Origin: Chara braunii
Lineage: Eukaryota > Streptophyta > Charophyceae > Charales > Characeae
NCBI GenBank assembly: GCA_003427395.1
Contig: BFEA01000619.1
Location: 312,053-343,746, forward strand
Reading direction: 5' to 3'
Length of the DNA stretch: 31,694 nucleotides
Position numbers and translations under genes: made by a program. A model generated the notes under the pieces. The model did no database searches. It was not told where the DNA came from and saw only the letters and a program-made list of their open reading frames with translations. The stretch's first letter is position 1, and every line of letters begins with the position of its first letter. Positions 7,889-16,607 of this stretch are shown piece by piece.

Positions 7889-9300
7889 CAGGTCTAGTCG
7901 ATCCGGAAGCGCAAAACACAGCTCTTCTCACCAAGTGGGTGGTGGGAGTAGCCGAACTTGGATCACAGGTGGATTGGATCAGTCTAGCAGAAGAGCTGCT
8001 ACTTGAGGAATGGGATCTGAGTAGACACTCGGACGTCTGGGTGGCCATATTCTACGACTCGTTTCTGAACAAACATATTGTGTCCCCATTCTGGAAAGAT
8101 GTTCTGAAGGCGTGGAAGAAAGTCAAACCACTCAGAGTATGCCAGCCGCACAAAAAGCAAGAAGTCAAGAAACAACATCTCTTCGAAAATCCAGCAATTC
8201 TGGACAAGGAAGGGATCCCGTTTCCGGCAGGAACTCAAGACGGAATGTTTGGCATGCGTTGGATTCAGAGAGGCATCTCCTCAGTTGGTGACATCTGGGA
8301 CGATTTCAAGAACTCATGGAAATCTCCAGAGCAAATAAGAGAACGATTGGGCCAACTGCCGTTTCAAAAAGAAAGGCTGGAAGAATTAATCTCTGCAATC
8401 CCAGGAGGGCGGTCTCATATACTGGGACCGGAAGGGATAAACCCCCCAGGGTCCTGGTATCGAAGAAAAGAGGAAGAACAGGAGAAGTTTTATCGCCTGC
8501 AAGAATGGGTACAAGACAACTGGGGTAAGTGCTGGTTTGAAGTCTTCGAAAGGAAGCTGCTTGGTCTGCCTGAGATGGAGTGTACCGGAGTTTCCCTCCG
8601 GTTTGGTCTGCAACACCTGGAAGAGATCAGAGTTAGAAGCTTATCGCCTTCAGATCCGGGGCTGCCTGATGTTCAGAGGTTGGTAGCGGATGGGATGAAG
8701 ATATCGGAGATGAGGATAGATCCAGAAATGTGGGGATGGCAAGTGGAGGAAGAAATGATAGTCGGGCTGGAGAAATTGAACCCAAGGCTGGCGCTGAAAC
8801 TCCTATCTCGCAAATCACCAACGGAGACCACCATTGCTAGTCGTTGGCACAGAGTGTGCCCGGAAGTAGAACCACCTTCCTCAAACGAACTGAGGTTGCT
8901 GTGGTCACAATTGAAGAAAATGCCCTCACAGAGGTTTGCCTCGCTAGCATGGCTACAGTCACACGTAGCGGTTCCCACCGCGGCATGGCTGAGAGAACGC
9001 AGAATGGAGGTGGGTCCGGTTTGTGGCAGATGCAAAGTTCAGGAGGAATCAATGGACCACCTGTGGTGGTCATACCCAATCTCAAACAAATGGTGGTTAT
9101 GGTGGGAGAGACATTGGACAGCCTTCTCCAACAGAAGTGACCTGACGGGAAGAAGATGGATCCCTCAAGGAAACCTGCCACCAGGACGGACAAGCAGTGA
9201 AGGATGGGAATATGTGGCTCAAGTGGCACGCCTGACCATGATGTGGGTTATCTGGGGCGACAGGAACAAACGAAGATTTCAAGAGGAGACAACACCAGAA
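7876..9300 (+). pseudogene. LINE RT C-terminal region with degenerate zinc knuckle
   Basis: Long uninterrupted frame (Met at 7939) through GLVDPEAQN, WIQRGISSVGDIW, a Trp-rich segment and CGRCKVQEESMDHLWWSYP. The Cys and His codons are at 9022-9024, 9031-9033 and 9058-9060. The fourth ligand is Tyr instead of Cys. It is preserved for 470 codons, so decay of this element is recent or uneven. It is cut by the N at 9301 before the expected C-terminus. Confidence 0.85.
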
Positions 9301-9535
9301 NTTTTTCTCTCTTTTCACTTTTTGTTTTTCCTGTATTTTGGGGCATGAAAAAAATTATTATTTTTTCAAACTTTATTTGTAGATTTTCTCTATTATGTAA
9401 GATACACATACGTAAATTTGTTTTTTCTCTCTTTTCACTTTTTGTTTTTCCTTTATTTCGGGGCATGAAAAAAAAATATATTTTTTCAAACTTTTTTTGT
9501 AGATTCTCTATTATGTAAGATACACATACATAGAT
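9301..9535. repeat. 120-bp tandem pair starting at an N
   Basis: Bases 9301-9420 and 9421-9535 are near-identical AT-rich units (TTTTTTCTCTCTTTTCAC.., GGGGCATG, CTATTATGTAAGATACACAT). The N at 9301 aligns with T of the second unit. The LINE stops exactly here, so the N marks either an ambiguous base or a collapsed assembly join. From 9540 to 9800 the sequence is AT-rich with no feature. Confidence 0.85.
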
Positions 9536-9805
9536 TTTCATGGCATTTGTCTCAGCCAAAAAAAAAAAGAAAAATCGCCAAAGATGGCGGTGTCAAAAAT
9601 GTGCTCGCGCACTCAATAATTTCATTCTCGTTTTATTTTTTCTAATTTTCATTATTATTATTTATTTTTAGTATTTGATTTTTATTTCAAATTTGGTTAA
9701 GAATTCGGATGTAAAGTTGAGGCAAATGTTGTTTAGTTTATTCTTCTGCATAACATATATTTTTATTTCGATTTTTTGGAATTATTTTTGTTTTTTTTTT
9801 GGGTC

Positions 9806-9899
9806 CGCGTTCGGCCGAACGGCCGAACGCGTCGAGAGGGGGTGCCGAACGTTCGGGCGTTCGGGTTTGGGCGTTCGGCCCGTCCCGAACGTCAGGAAC
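9806..9899. repeat. GC island of CGTTCGG/CCGAACG palindromes
   Basis: In otherwise AT-rich DNA, about 90 bp contain at least eight CGTTCGG or CCGAACG words arranged as nested palindromes, for example GCGTTCGGCC..GGCCGAACGC (about 9807-9830) and CCGAACGTTCGG (about 9845-9856). Each could form a cruciform or serve as a repeated protein-binding site. Confidence 0.75.
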
Positions 9900-9909
9900 C
9901 CTATATGTA

Positions 9910-9919
9910 TATATAAATA
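9910..9919 (+). promoter_or_regulatory. Candidate TATA box downstream of the GC island
   Basis: TATATAAATA fits a Pol II TATA box and sits just after the palindromic GC island and just before a polypurine tract (about 9925-9990). Together they resemble a promoter, perhaps of a transposable element, but no ORF follows. The call rests on sequence match alone. Confidence 0.35.
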
Positions 9920-9924
9920 CAACA

Positions 9925-9990
9925 TCAGGAAGGGAGTGCAAAGGAAAAGAAAGGGAAAGAAAGGGAGAGAAAGGGAAAGGAAAAACGAAA
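9925..9990. repeat. Polypurine tract
   Basis: Almost entirely A and G (AGGAAGGGAG.., AAAGGGAAAGAAAGGGAGAG). From 9991 to 10240 no feature is recognised. Confidence 0.8.
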
Positions 9991-10242
9991 ACTAAACACG
10001 AAGTAGTAGGGGGCAAGCATGTTTTTGACAGCCCATTTTTGGTTTCTTTCCTTTCTTTTGGCTTAACCAAAAGTTCGTGAAAATTGGTAGGGAGTTGGCT
10101 CAAGAAGCGGAATAAGCAGAAAAGAATTGCAAAAAGCCAAGGGGTCCTCAAAATATTTCGGGTGGGGCCCAAAGGTTTTGAAGTTCTGCCCCCTGGCGGC
10201 TGAGCTTTTGCGGGGTCCATGGGGCTACCGTGTAGTCAGGTA

Positions 10243-10263
10243 AACTATATATATATATATATA
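10243..10263. repeat. (AT)n microsatellite
   Basis: TATATATA run directly upstream of the hammerhead remnant. Further AT runs lie at 10365-10380 and 10437-10463. Confidence 0.95.
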
Positions 10264-10295
10264 TGAGTCGGTGAAACTCCGACGAAACAGTTTGT
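10263..10295 (+). ncRNA. Hammerhead 3'-half remnant
   Basis: AUGA (10263-10266), perfect 5-bp stem II GUCGG (10267-10271)/CCGAC (10279-10283) with a 7-nt loop, GAA (10284-10286) and then ACAG. This matches the 3' half of a hammerhead core and closely resembles the minus-strand motif at 12358-12411. The CUG of CUGAUGA and the upstream strands are replaced by the AT microsatellite, so it cannot be a working ribozyme. Confidence 0.45.
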
Positions 10296-10430
10296 CACAG
10301 CCCCTCGTTTGTTGTCCTCTTCTCTCTCTCTGCCTATGGTTTACCGGGCAGTTCTGTTTGTGACGATATATATATATATAGTCAAACAGAGGTGCCTGGT
10401 TCTGTTTGACGATAAATATCATGACGATAC

Positions 10431-10468
<38 letters not shown>

Positions 10469-10548
10469 CCCCTCGTTTGTTGTCCTCTTCTCTCTCTCTG
10501 CCTACGGTTTTACCGGGCAGTTCTGTTTGTGACGATATATATACATAT
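10296..10548 (+). repeat. 85-bp direct repeat, period 168 bp
   Basis: CACAGCCCCTCGTTTGTTGT.. at 10296-10380 recurs at 10464-10548 with about two differences. AT microsatellites lie between and after the copies. A perfect 9-bp hairpin, GTCAAACAG (10381-10389)/CTGTTTGAC (10402-10410), sits between the copies. Confidence 0.88.
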
Positions 10549-10649
10549 GTATGATGATACATGTAATATGTATATATATCGTCATTTAAAAAACATCCTG
10601 ATGTCTGTCCCCTCGGGCCGTGTAGGATTCACCACTGAGAGGGCTCTCT

Positions 10650-10700
10650 AGTCTACTCATTTGGAGCAGCACGCGCCGGGAACCAGGCCTCTCGTCCTAA
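10650..10700 (-). mobile_element. 'Core' retroposon, diverged fragment (copy h)
   Basis: Contains GGAGCAGCACGCGCCGGGAA and a decayed form of the CTGGGAACC..CCAG hairpin seen in the other copies. It has the same orientation as all other copies and no adjacent poly(T). Confidence 0.5.
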
Positions 10701-10856
10701 GGTACAACATGAAACAGTCCAGCAGAGTATTAGACTGTAATACGGAGTTCAGTACAAGACGTCACTCCCCTAGGGATCCCAGGGGATTAGCTTCCTCTGA
10801 TCTGAAATGAATGTGGCCATAGACCTGCCTTCTCCCCGCGAATAGATTGCAGCATG

Positions 10857-10860
<4 letters not shown>

Positions 10861-10895
<35 letters not shown>
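10861..10895. repeat. Poly(A) tract
   Basis: About 35 A. From 10896 to 11315 I find no feature. Confidence 0.95.
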
Positions 10896-10899
<4 letters not shown>

Positions 10900-11317
10900 C
10901 CCCTTCAGCCCTGGTAGGGCTGCACAAAAGCGAACCTGACATTCTAGTGGGTCTTGGCCTAAATTATCCAATAACCATCACAATCACCCTCTTCCGCACA
11001 TAGCAAGATAGACCACCCAATTTTCCACAGGTGGAAAGGGGTCGACGGCTTCCTAGGAAGGCCTGCGGGTGGAAAGAGGTATACATTTTTGTCTGCATCC
11101 CCGCAGCTATAAATCCCACCAGTAGCACAATTATTTCTATCCGTACTTTTATGGACGTCAGCATGATCACAAAGATCGGCTGACTAGGCGTGTGTCTGCA
11201 TATTGGTGGATTGAATAGGCTTGGTCGGGTTGACATCAGTCGAGCGGGGTTAACATGGCGAAGTGACGGATTGCAGTGCAGGGCACAGGCGAATCTGGCT
11301 AGCTGATTGTGCCAAGC

Positions 11318-11335
11318 GGGGGCGGGGGCGGGGGC

Positions 11336-11372
<37 letters not shown>
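11318..11372. repeat. G-rich tract with long poly(G)
   Basis: Three GGGGGC units and then more than 30 G with few interruptions. It is strongly G-quadruplex prone and lies immediately before the first repeat of the hammerhead-bearing pair. Confidence 0.95.
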
Positions 11373-11373
<1 letters not shown>

Positions 11374-11390
11374 GGAGATGATCAAAGGAG

Positions 11391-11437
11391 GTGTGTCGGT
11401 CGTGCGATGACAGACTCGCAGCACTGAAGTGATCGAC
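11391..11437 (-). ncRNA. Degenerate hammerhead motif of repeat copy 1
   Basis: Aligns with the intact motif at 12358-12411. On the minus strand GAUUGUC (11431-11437) is conserved, CUGAUGAGUC has become CUGCGAGUC, and GAAAC has become GACAC. It is therefore a decayed homolog at the equivalent place in the upstream repeat unit. Pairing between the helix III strands is lost. Confidence 0.4.
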
Positions 11438-11963
11438 AATCTTTTGTGGAATTAAGGGAGAAGGATAATACGCTGTGGACTATTTCAGTGTCATGTTCAT
11501 GTGCGATTCCCTCCCACGGCACTGCACACAAGCAAACGACACGGAAGGAACGGCATGCAGATGGGCACCAAGGCAGCAGTGCAGCCAAGCACAAGGCAAC
11601 GACAACACCACAGCCACACCACAGAGAGAACACGACAACTCACAAAGAACCACACACATGCGAAGCAAGCAGGACGGGTGACAAGCCAGTGGCGGAGCGC
11701 AGACGAGGCAGTCCACACATTCAACACGGACCAAAGCGGCACATCACCTACTCGCATCACAATTCAACCCTGCAGACTGGTGTTTCCACCACCATCCAAA
11801 CTGCCAACTACCGACTGTTTAGCACTTCTTGAAGGTGCTCACCCCGACACACGAAAAGTACTTGGAAAAAATCAGGAAAGAAAAAATGTAGAAATATCAG
11901 GAAAGAAAAACTGTAGACATACTGAATAATGTGTGTGTTTGCGTGTGTGTGGAGGTGTATGTG
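11391..11963 (-). repeat. Hammerhead-associated repeat, copy 1
   Basis: Shares with 12358-12850 the order: hammerhead region, GCAGTGCAGC..AAGCACAAGGC, then ACCGACT.TTT.GCAC..GAAGG..GTGCT..ACACGAAAA, an A-rich GGAAAGA segment and a terminal (GT)n. Identity is patchy but collinear. Several short ORFs here are overlapping and mutually exclusive, with no recognisable product. Confidence 0.45.
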
Positions 11964-12072
11964 TAAAACAACAGATGTAAGGGTTTTGCCAGCGCAGAGA
12001 CTGCTCTCCATATCATCCACAGAACCAGACCAGGGTCAGTGTATTCTGTCATTCGTGATAGAGCTCCTACTT

Positions 12073-12091
12073 AGGCAAGATCCATAGTGAG

Positions 12092-12126
<35 letters not shown>

Positions 12127-12143
12127 AGATCCATAGTGAGTGT
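12073..12143 (+). mobile_element. Poly(A)-only insertion with 22-bp target duplication
   Basis: AGGCAAGATCCATAGTGAGT.. at 12073-12094 is repeated perfectly at 12122-12143. Only T plus about 26 A lie between. It has the hallmarks of LINE-machinery insertion (target-site duplication and poly(A)) but no cargo. Confidence 0.75.
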
Positions 12144-12357
12144 CACCAAACACAAGGAAGGCAGTGAACCCAGAAAGAAAACAACACAAGACAATGATAG
12201 GGCGGCAGAGAGCGGCGAAGGACAAAGACTGGACGGCATGGGGGAGGCAGGGGGGGCGAACGACATCCAAGCCCACAACACAAACAAAACTGGACAAAAA
12301 TACAAGTCCCCCCAAAAATGCAAACACCCAAAAAAATCATGAACGCTGATGATGAGA

Positions 12358-12411
12358 GATTGTTTCGTCGGAGTTGCACTGACTCATCAGGAGGCTGAAC
12401 CCTTGACAATC
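12358..12411 (-). ncRNA. Type III-like hammerhead ribozyme motif, intact core
   Basis: A 54-nt self-cleaving RNA motif on the minus strand. Helix III is GAUUGU (12411-12406) pairing with ACAAUC (12363-12358), followed by C17 of a GUC cleavage triplet at 12405. A short helix I loop follows (12404-12391; A-U, G-C, G-C after an A/C mismatch). Then come CUGAUGA (12390-12384), stem II GUCAG (12383-12379)/CCGAC (12371-12367) with one A/C mismatch and a 7-nt loop, and GAA (12366-12364). All invariant core positions I can score are present. Weak helix I is the main doubt about activity. It is expected to cleave between 12405 and 12404. Confidence 0.75.
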
Positions 12412-12795
12412 GGCGGAATGCCCGCATTGATAGTCAGGGTCATGCACCCTTTGAAGTCTGATCCTTGTTGAAGGCATACTGTCCCCAAACGGAACAAGGC
12501 AGCAGGAAATGACCCACCGAAGCACCAGCCAACGCTGTCGAAAGGCAACACAGATGCTCAACGCCAAAGACTACGGTATGGCAAGAGGACGCGCAGTGCA
12601 GCAACCACGCAGTGAAGCACAAGGCGGCCATGTTGCAAGGAACACAGGGCAGAAAGACATCCCGGACTGAGTGGTGGCACTCCAAACGAGGAGGGACCGA
12701 CTATTTGGCACAGTGGAAGGGTGCTTAGCTCGGAACACGAAAAAAATAGGAACAAAGCATACAAAAAAAAAGGAAAGACAAAAATACATAAAACT

Positions 12796-12832
<37 letters not shown>

Positions 12833-12850
12833 TGTGTGTGTGTGTGTGTG
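12358..12850 (-). repeat. Hammerhead-associated repeat, copy 2
   Basis: Collinear with 11391-11963 and ending in (GT)n (12799-12850). The distance between equivalent hammerhead positions is 974 bp. The arrangement (direct repeats each carrying a hammerhead, with a non-coding interior) recalls plant retrozymes, but no primer-binding site could be identified, so it is described as a repeat only. Confidence 0.45.
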
Positions 12851-12880
12851 GTGGCGGTGCAGGGGGGGGGGGGGGGGGGG
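12799..12880. repeat. (GT)n then poly(G)
   Basis: About 25 GT units with one GAGT interruption, followed by about 18 G (12861-12880). The frames through it that yield His/Thr or Pro repeats are artefacts. Confidence 0.95.
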
Positions 12881-12969
12881 AGCGACCCCCCTCCCCACCG
12901 AAATTGATTGATTGGTTTTGGGGGGGTTGCCCCCGGACACACACGCACCGGGGAGGGCGGGTGACCTGC

Positions 12970-12993
12970 CATCAACCAATCAATCAATCAATC
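12970..12993. repeat. (CAAT)n microsatellite
   Basis: CAATCAATCAATCAAT; a short related GATTGATTG lies at 12903-12912. Confidence 0.85.
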
Positions 12994-13041
12994 ATTATAG
13001 ACAAAAGAAGTCCAAAAACAAAACGCAAGGGGTTCCAAAAC

Positions 13042-13205
13042 TTTTTATTTTTTTTATTTTTTTATTTTTATAGAAGAATCGCCCGAATGGGTGCTAGGGG
13101 TGCTGGTAAGAGCAGACACCTCTAGCAGTCCCGGGCGGGCTCCATCTATTGGTGGGGAGCAACACCTGCTGGAAAGCGGGTTCAGCGTCCCTGAACATTG
13201 TGGCT
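13042..13205 (-). mobile_element. 'Core' retroposon copy a
   Basis: T-rich run (13042-13070) followed by the conserved hairpin GCTAGGGGTG (13093-13102)/CACCTCTAGC (13117-13126). Next come CTCCATCTATTGGTGGGGAG and the CTGGAAAGCGGG..CAGCGTCCC motif (13169-13191). Read on the minus strand the element ends in poly(A). No Pol III boxes were found. From 13220 to 13900 I see no supported feature. Confidence 0.8.
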
Positions 13206-13904
13206 GCATGTTGTCTGATACATATAATTGTGATGGTAGACAGCTGCCGGGCGCTCCCTTGAGCACCTCTAAGCGCAGCGAATAGGAAAGCAGAACTTAA
13301 TAATTGACTAGATTGCCTTAGCTGCTTGCCTATTTGCCGATCTACTTTGCAGCTGGGTTGTAGACTTTAGATCACATGACTGTTGATCAGGGGATTGAAA
13401 GCAGGCCTCCCCAATCCACTCAGCTAGAAACCATTCCTGTTTCTGTGTTGGAATCTCGTTCAGACCTTCGTGCAGTTCGAATCCATTCGCGCCCTGTCAT
13501 ATTGTGGCTGCTGAAATCATCTGTTGTCCCTGCCGCGGCCATCATCCATGATCTCTTCTATAGCCAGGGATCTTCCTTCATCTTTTGTTGTCTTTTGTCA
13601 ATATCCCTCCTCCTGTGTCCTCCCTATCTGGGTTCCAAAACTTTTTAACTTTCCTATCTTCATGGATTTTTTTCTTTTTTTTTCCCTGCTTAACAGAATG
13701 AAGCGAAAATTTACACGTAGCCTGACGTAGGTGCTTTAAGTCATACACTATCTGCAAAAAATAGTAATAATAAAATAAAATGTTTAGACCCCAAAATGGG
13801 GTTTGGCGGGCCCTGAACTTCTAGTCAGACGGGGCCCGAACTCCGGGCTGAACCCCCGACCATCTAAGGGGGGGGTCCTACGCCCCCCGAATGTTTCGCG
13901 TGGC

Positions 13905-14205
13905 AACGCTGTGTGATGCAGTGTGAGTGAAACACGCCATACTAACTTGGGTAAGGGAATAAACAGGACGTCGTTCTTTTCAGAAATCAATGTGGACAAC
14001 ACTTGTGGCAGGGTGTAATCGCCAAACAAAAGGGGGAAACAAGTTGAGGCTGGAGGGAATGATGATTCTTGGTGTACATCCATCCAATGGCATGCACATC
14101 TTCAAACAGAATCACTGTTCACTTTCTCCATTTTCACTCCTACCATGGGCGGTAGGAGAGAAATTTGAACCAGTGAACAGTGAAATTGCTGAAGAAAAGA
14201 GCTTC
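13905..14205 (+). repeat. Inverted duplicate, left copy
   Basis: Bases from about 13911 to 14201 are about 80% identical to the reverse complement of 14726-14950 (shared GTTGAGGCTGGAGGGAATGA, CTTCAAACAGAATCACTG, GAAATTGCTGAAGAA). Inside lies a nested stem-loop: TCACTGTTCACT (14112-14123)/AGTGAACAGTGA (14172-14183) enclosing CTCCTACC (14137-14144)/GGTAGGAG (14151-14158). Confidence 0.8.
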
Positions 14206-14506
14206 ATCATTTATTAACAAAGCTTCCCAAAAGCAGAACCAGCCAAACGTAAAAAAGACAAGCGATTTTTTGTTCTTTGAAACTGTGCGATCATTTGTGT
14301 GCATCAACAGCATTGAATTTCCTGTGTTGTTTCGCGCTACCCCGATGAGAAAACACTATCACGTGTGGGACGGTGTGGCGGTATGAAAGGACACAGGAAC
14401 GCCGTCCATGTGTCGACTCTCGAGGAACAGAAAATCGCATGTCCCTTTTTTTTTTTGGCCTTTTCTGCTTTTTGGGATCTTTCTTGATAAATGATGACGA
14501 TTTTTC

Positions 14507-14512
<6 letters not shown>

Positions 14513-14538
<26 letters not shown>
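14513..14538. repeat. Poly(T) tract
   Basis: About 26 T in the spacer between the inverted duplicates. Confidence 0.9.
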
Positions 14539-14542
<4 letters not shown>

Positions 14543-14725
14543 AACAGCAAAAAAACAACAATTATTATGTTTGAACTTTTGAGTTTCAATGTTGTTATTT
14601 GTTTCTTTGATGGCTGGAAGTTCTTAAAAGGTATGAAAAGCTGGAGGACTTTGTACCATCCATTCAAGTGTAGTTGGATTTGGCTCAACTGCCCAAGTTG
14701 AAGTCACTTGCAGAGCGTGCACTTC

Positions 14726-14950
14726 TTCAGCAATTTCACTGCGTGAGAAATTTGAACGAGTGAACAGTGATTCTGTTTGAAGATGTGCATGGATGCACAC
14801 CAAGAATCATCATTCCCTCCAGCCTCAACTCGTTTCCACCTCTCGGTTGGCTATTACATGCTGCCACGTGGTGTTGTCCGCATTCGTTACAGAAAAGAGA
14901 GACATCGTGTCCCCTTGCCATGGCATGTTTCACTCACACTGCGTCAGATA
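14726..14950 (-). repeat. Inverted duplicate, right copy with short ORF
   Basis: Reverse-orientation partner of 13905-14205. Its minus-strand frame (14933 to 14736, 65 codons) includes C-N-E-C-G-Q-H-H, which superficially resembles a Cys/His cluster. The other copy has stops in that frame, so I treat it as a repeat, not a gene. From 14951 to 15300 nothing is recognised. Confidence 0.75.
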
Positions 14951-15302
14951 TATTTTGAAAATAGGTACTACAAAAGCTTTTGGTAGAATTCTCGTGTGAC
15001 GCTCCCATGCAAGACTCAGCTCCTTGTGTTGGGAAAAGTGTGTGGGTGTGGGCCAGGTCCGGGGAAACGTGGGAGACCAGAAATGGGCAAACGAACCTGT
15101 GAGGCGGGATAGGGCATGCAATGCCATATTACCCCGCTTAGCGGAAGATTTGTTGCTCCTTGCATGGTTTCATCGATTTCTTTCTCCGCAGTCCACCAAG
15201 GGTCGGGGAGAAATCGTATGACATTGTGTCATTGGTTGAGGCTTTTCCAGTTTTATCGAGGTGTGCTTGCACTTCACCTTTTCTGCGGGTGATGGGGGCT
15301 TA

Positions 15303-15395
15303 GGGCCTCGCTGTACTACTCACGAAATGTGTAAGGAATCTTTCGGTGGAACGTGGGAAGATATGCCGCCAGTCTAGTTTTGTCTCTTTCTTTTT
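15303..15395. mobile_element. 121-bp foldback family, half copy
   Basis: Starts TTA then GGGCCTCGCTGTACTACTC and follows the left arm and centre of the foldback family (GAATCTT.., GTGGGAAGATA). The right arm is missing: the sequence runs into poly(T) and a 'core' retroposon, which probably inserted into it. Confidence 0.65.
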
Positions 15396-15402
15396 CTTCG
15401 TT

Positions 15403-15575
15403 TTTTTTTTTTTTTTTTACAGGGAACAACCCGAGCTGATGCTAGGGGTGCTGATAGGACCAGGCACCACTAGCACTCCCGGTAAGGCTCCATCTGTTGG
15501 TGGGGAGAAGCACCTGCTGGAAAGCGGATCGAGCGTCCCGGAAAATTGTAGTTGCTTGTTGTTTAGGCTGCGGTG
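15403..15575 (-). mobile_element. 'Core' retroposon copy b
   Basis: Poly(T) (15403-15417), hairpin GCTAGGGGTG (15441-15450)/CACCACTAGC (15465-15474) with a 14-nt loop, and the CTGGAAAGCGG..AGCGTCCC motif at 15517-15539. Same orientation as the other copies. 15580-16030 contains only a short echo of the 2146-2358 repeat. Confidence 0.8.
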
Positions 15576-16031
15576 AAGTTCTAACCACCAACCTTTCTTC
15601 TTGGTAGCTACACCCTGCAGCTTGATGTCATTTCTGTCATTTCAGTCCTATGCCTGCCTCGCCCCATTCACCCACCAAGCAACCCCTTCTTGTCTCAGTC
15701 TTGGACCTGGTGCTATCACCTATGATTGATCCCCAGTTCATGTAGGCAAACACAAGTCCCGTCCCCCTAACCCCGCCCTTTCGAGCACGGTACAATGATG
15801 TTGATTTCTACTTGTTGTGTGCAGTTGTGTATCAGTGGGACCCTTTCCTGTTTGTCAGATGACCTCTCTCTTGCTATGACCCCTGACTTGCTATCTAGCC
15901 TTTTCCAGCTTGTTGCAGCCTACACCTGTCTATCCGTCTGCAAAACCAGAAGATTGCTGCCAACTGTGGATTTCTCTCTGTTATTGCTGCTGAGCAGGAC
16001 CCAATGCAAGTCATTGTCTTGTCTTGTAGTA

Positions 16032-16160
16032 TTTGCCTGGCGAGGCTTACTTCTCTTTGACTGTAGTCTGTGCTTTGCCTGGCGAGGCTTACTTCTCTTT
16101 GTCAATGACTGTAGTCTGTGCTTCATCCACCATTATTTGACTGGAGAGGCTTTATGACTG
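16032..16160 (+). repeat. Tandem repeat, 42-48 bp unit
   Basis: TTTGCCTGGCGAGGCTTACT.. at 16032-16073 is repeated at 16074-16121 with a 6-bp insertion. A partial third unit (TTTGACTGGAGAGGCTTTA) follows at about 16135. Confidence 0.85.
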
Positions 16161-16395
16161 TGAAACATCTCCGGAGGGGGTAGGTGGGGTTGGAGTGTGG
16201 GTTGCATTCTCCGGTGCCCGGGGGGGTGGGGTTGGAGTTGGGGGGGAGGGTGCTGTGACACCCCAACCTCACGCCCAGTGCGACTTCCTGATTGGAGTGG
16301 GTAGTGGGTCTGGAAGTAGCAAGAAAGGGGGTGTGCCAAGGATTTTAGGAAAAAGGGGCCGGAGTCCCAGGTCGGAACTGGGATCTCCGGTGTCA
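16160..16395. repeat. G-rich segment
   Basis: G-biased plus strand with many GGGG runs and no gene. From 16400 to 18000 only a small foldback (16608-16678) stands out. The rest has no supported feature on either strand. Confidence 0.5.
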
Positions 16396-16607
16396 GTGTT
16401 CTAAGGACAAAGATGCAAGAGGTCCGGGCGAGAAAGGGCTTTCGCGAAGTTTCGGCACAGCTGGTTGTTAGCCCTGGCGCAGCCTCGGCAGTCGGTGTAT
16501 GCAATTGTGGTCGAGAATGGATGTCAAATTTCAATGCTACGGGCCCGTGTTGTGGCGGTCATTCCTACCTGTGCAGATTGATATTTGCGGGTCCGACGGA
16601 AAAAGGG

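Larger units (their letters stand above)
5955..9300 (+). pseudogene. Degenerate LINE (L1-like non-LTR retrotransposon), 5'-truncated
   Basis: A reverse transcriptase needed for LINE retrotransposition, broken here. The endonuclease domain is absent. The frame is open from 6109 (after TAG 6106-6108) to about 7280. It shows the RT motifs KAPGDDGLP, NYRPISLLN, QGAFVKGRS, and motif A LDLEKAYDRVNW (first catalytic Asp at 7102-7104). At motif B the conserved QG.PL box is lost, with an apparent deletion of about 12 codons and a frameshift between about 7270 and 7330. Motif C continues in frame 2 as LADD (7376-7387) instead of the usual Y/FADD. A second frameshift in a G-rich run (about 7873-7890) returns to frame 1 for the C-terminal region (to 9300). 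This region has WIQRGIS, many Trp and a zf-RVT-like C-x2-C-x8-H whose last Cys is Tyr (9073-9075). The 3' end stops at the N at 9301. It is non-functional as it stands. Confidence 0.92.

Noticed and set aside
12571-12987. 138-codon minus ORF with His/Thr repeats
   Set aside because: Translation of the (GT)n and poly(G) tracts.
13467-13477. B-box-like AGTTCGAATCC on the plus strand
   Set aside because: No A box at the right distance upstream and no tRNA-like fold.
14736-14933. Short ORF with CNECGQHH as a zinc-finger gene
   Set aside because: It lies inside an inverted duplicate whose other copy has stops in this frame, and it is too short and unsupported.
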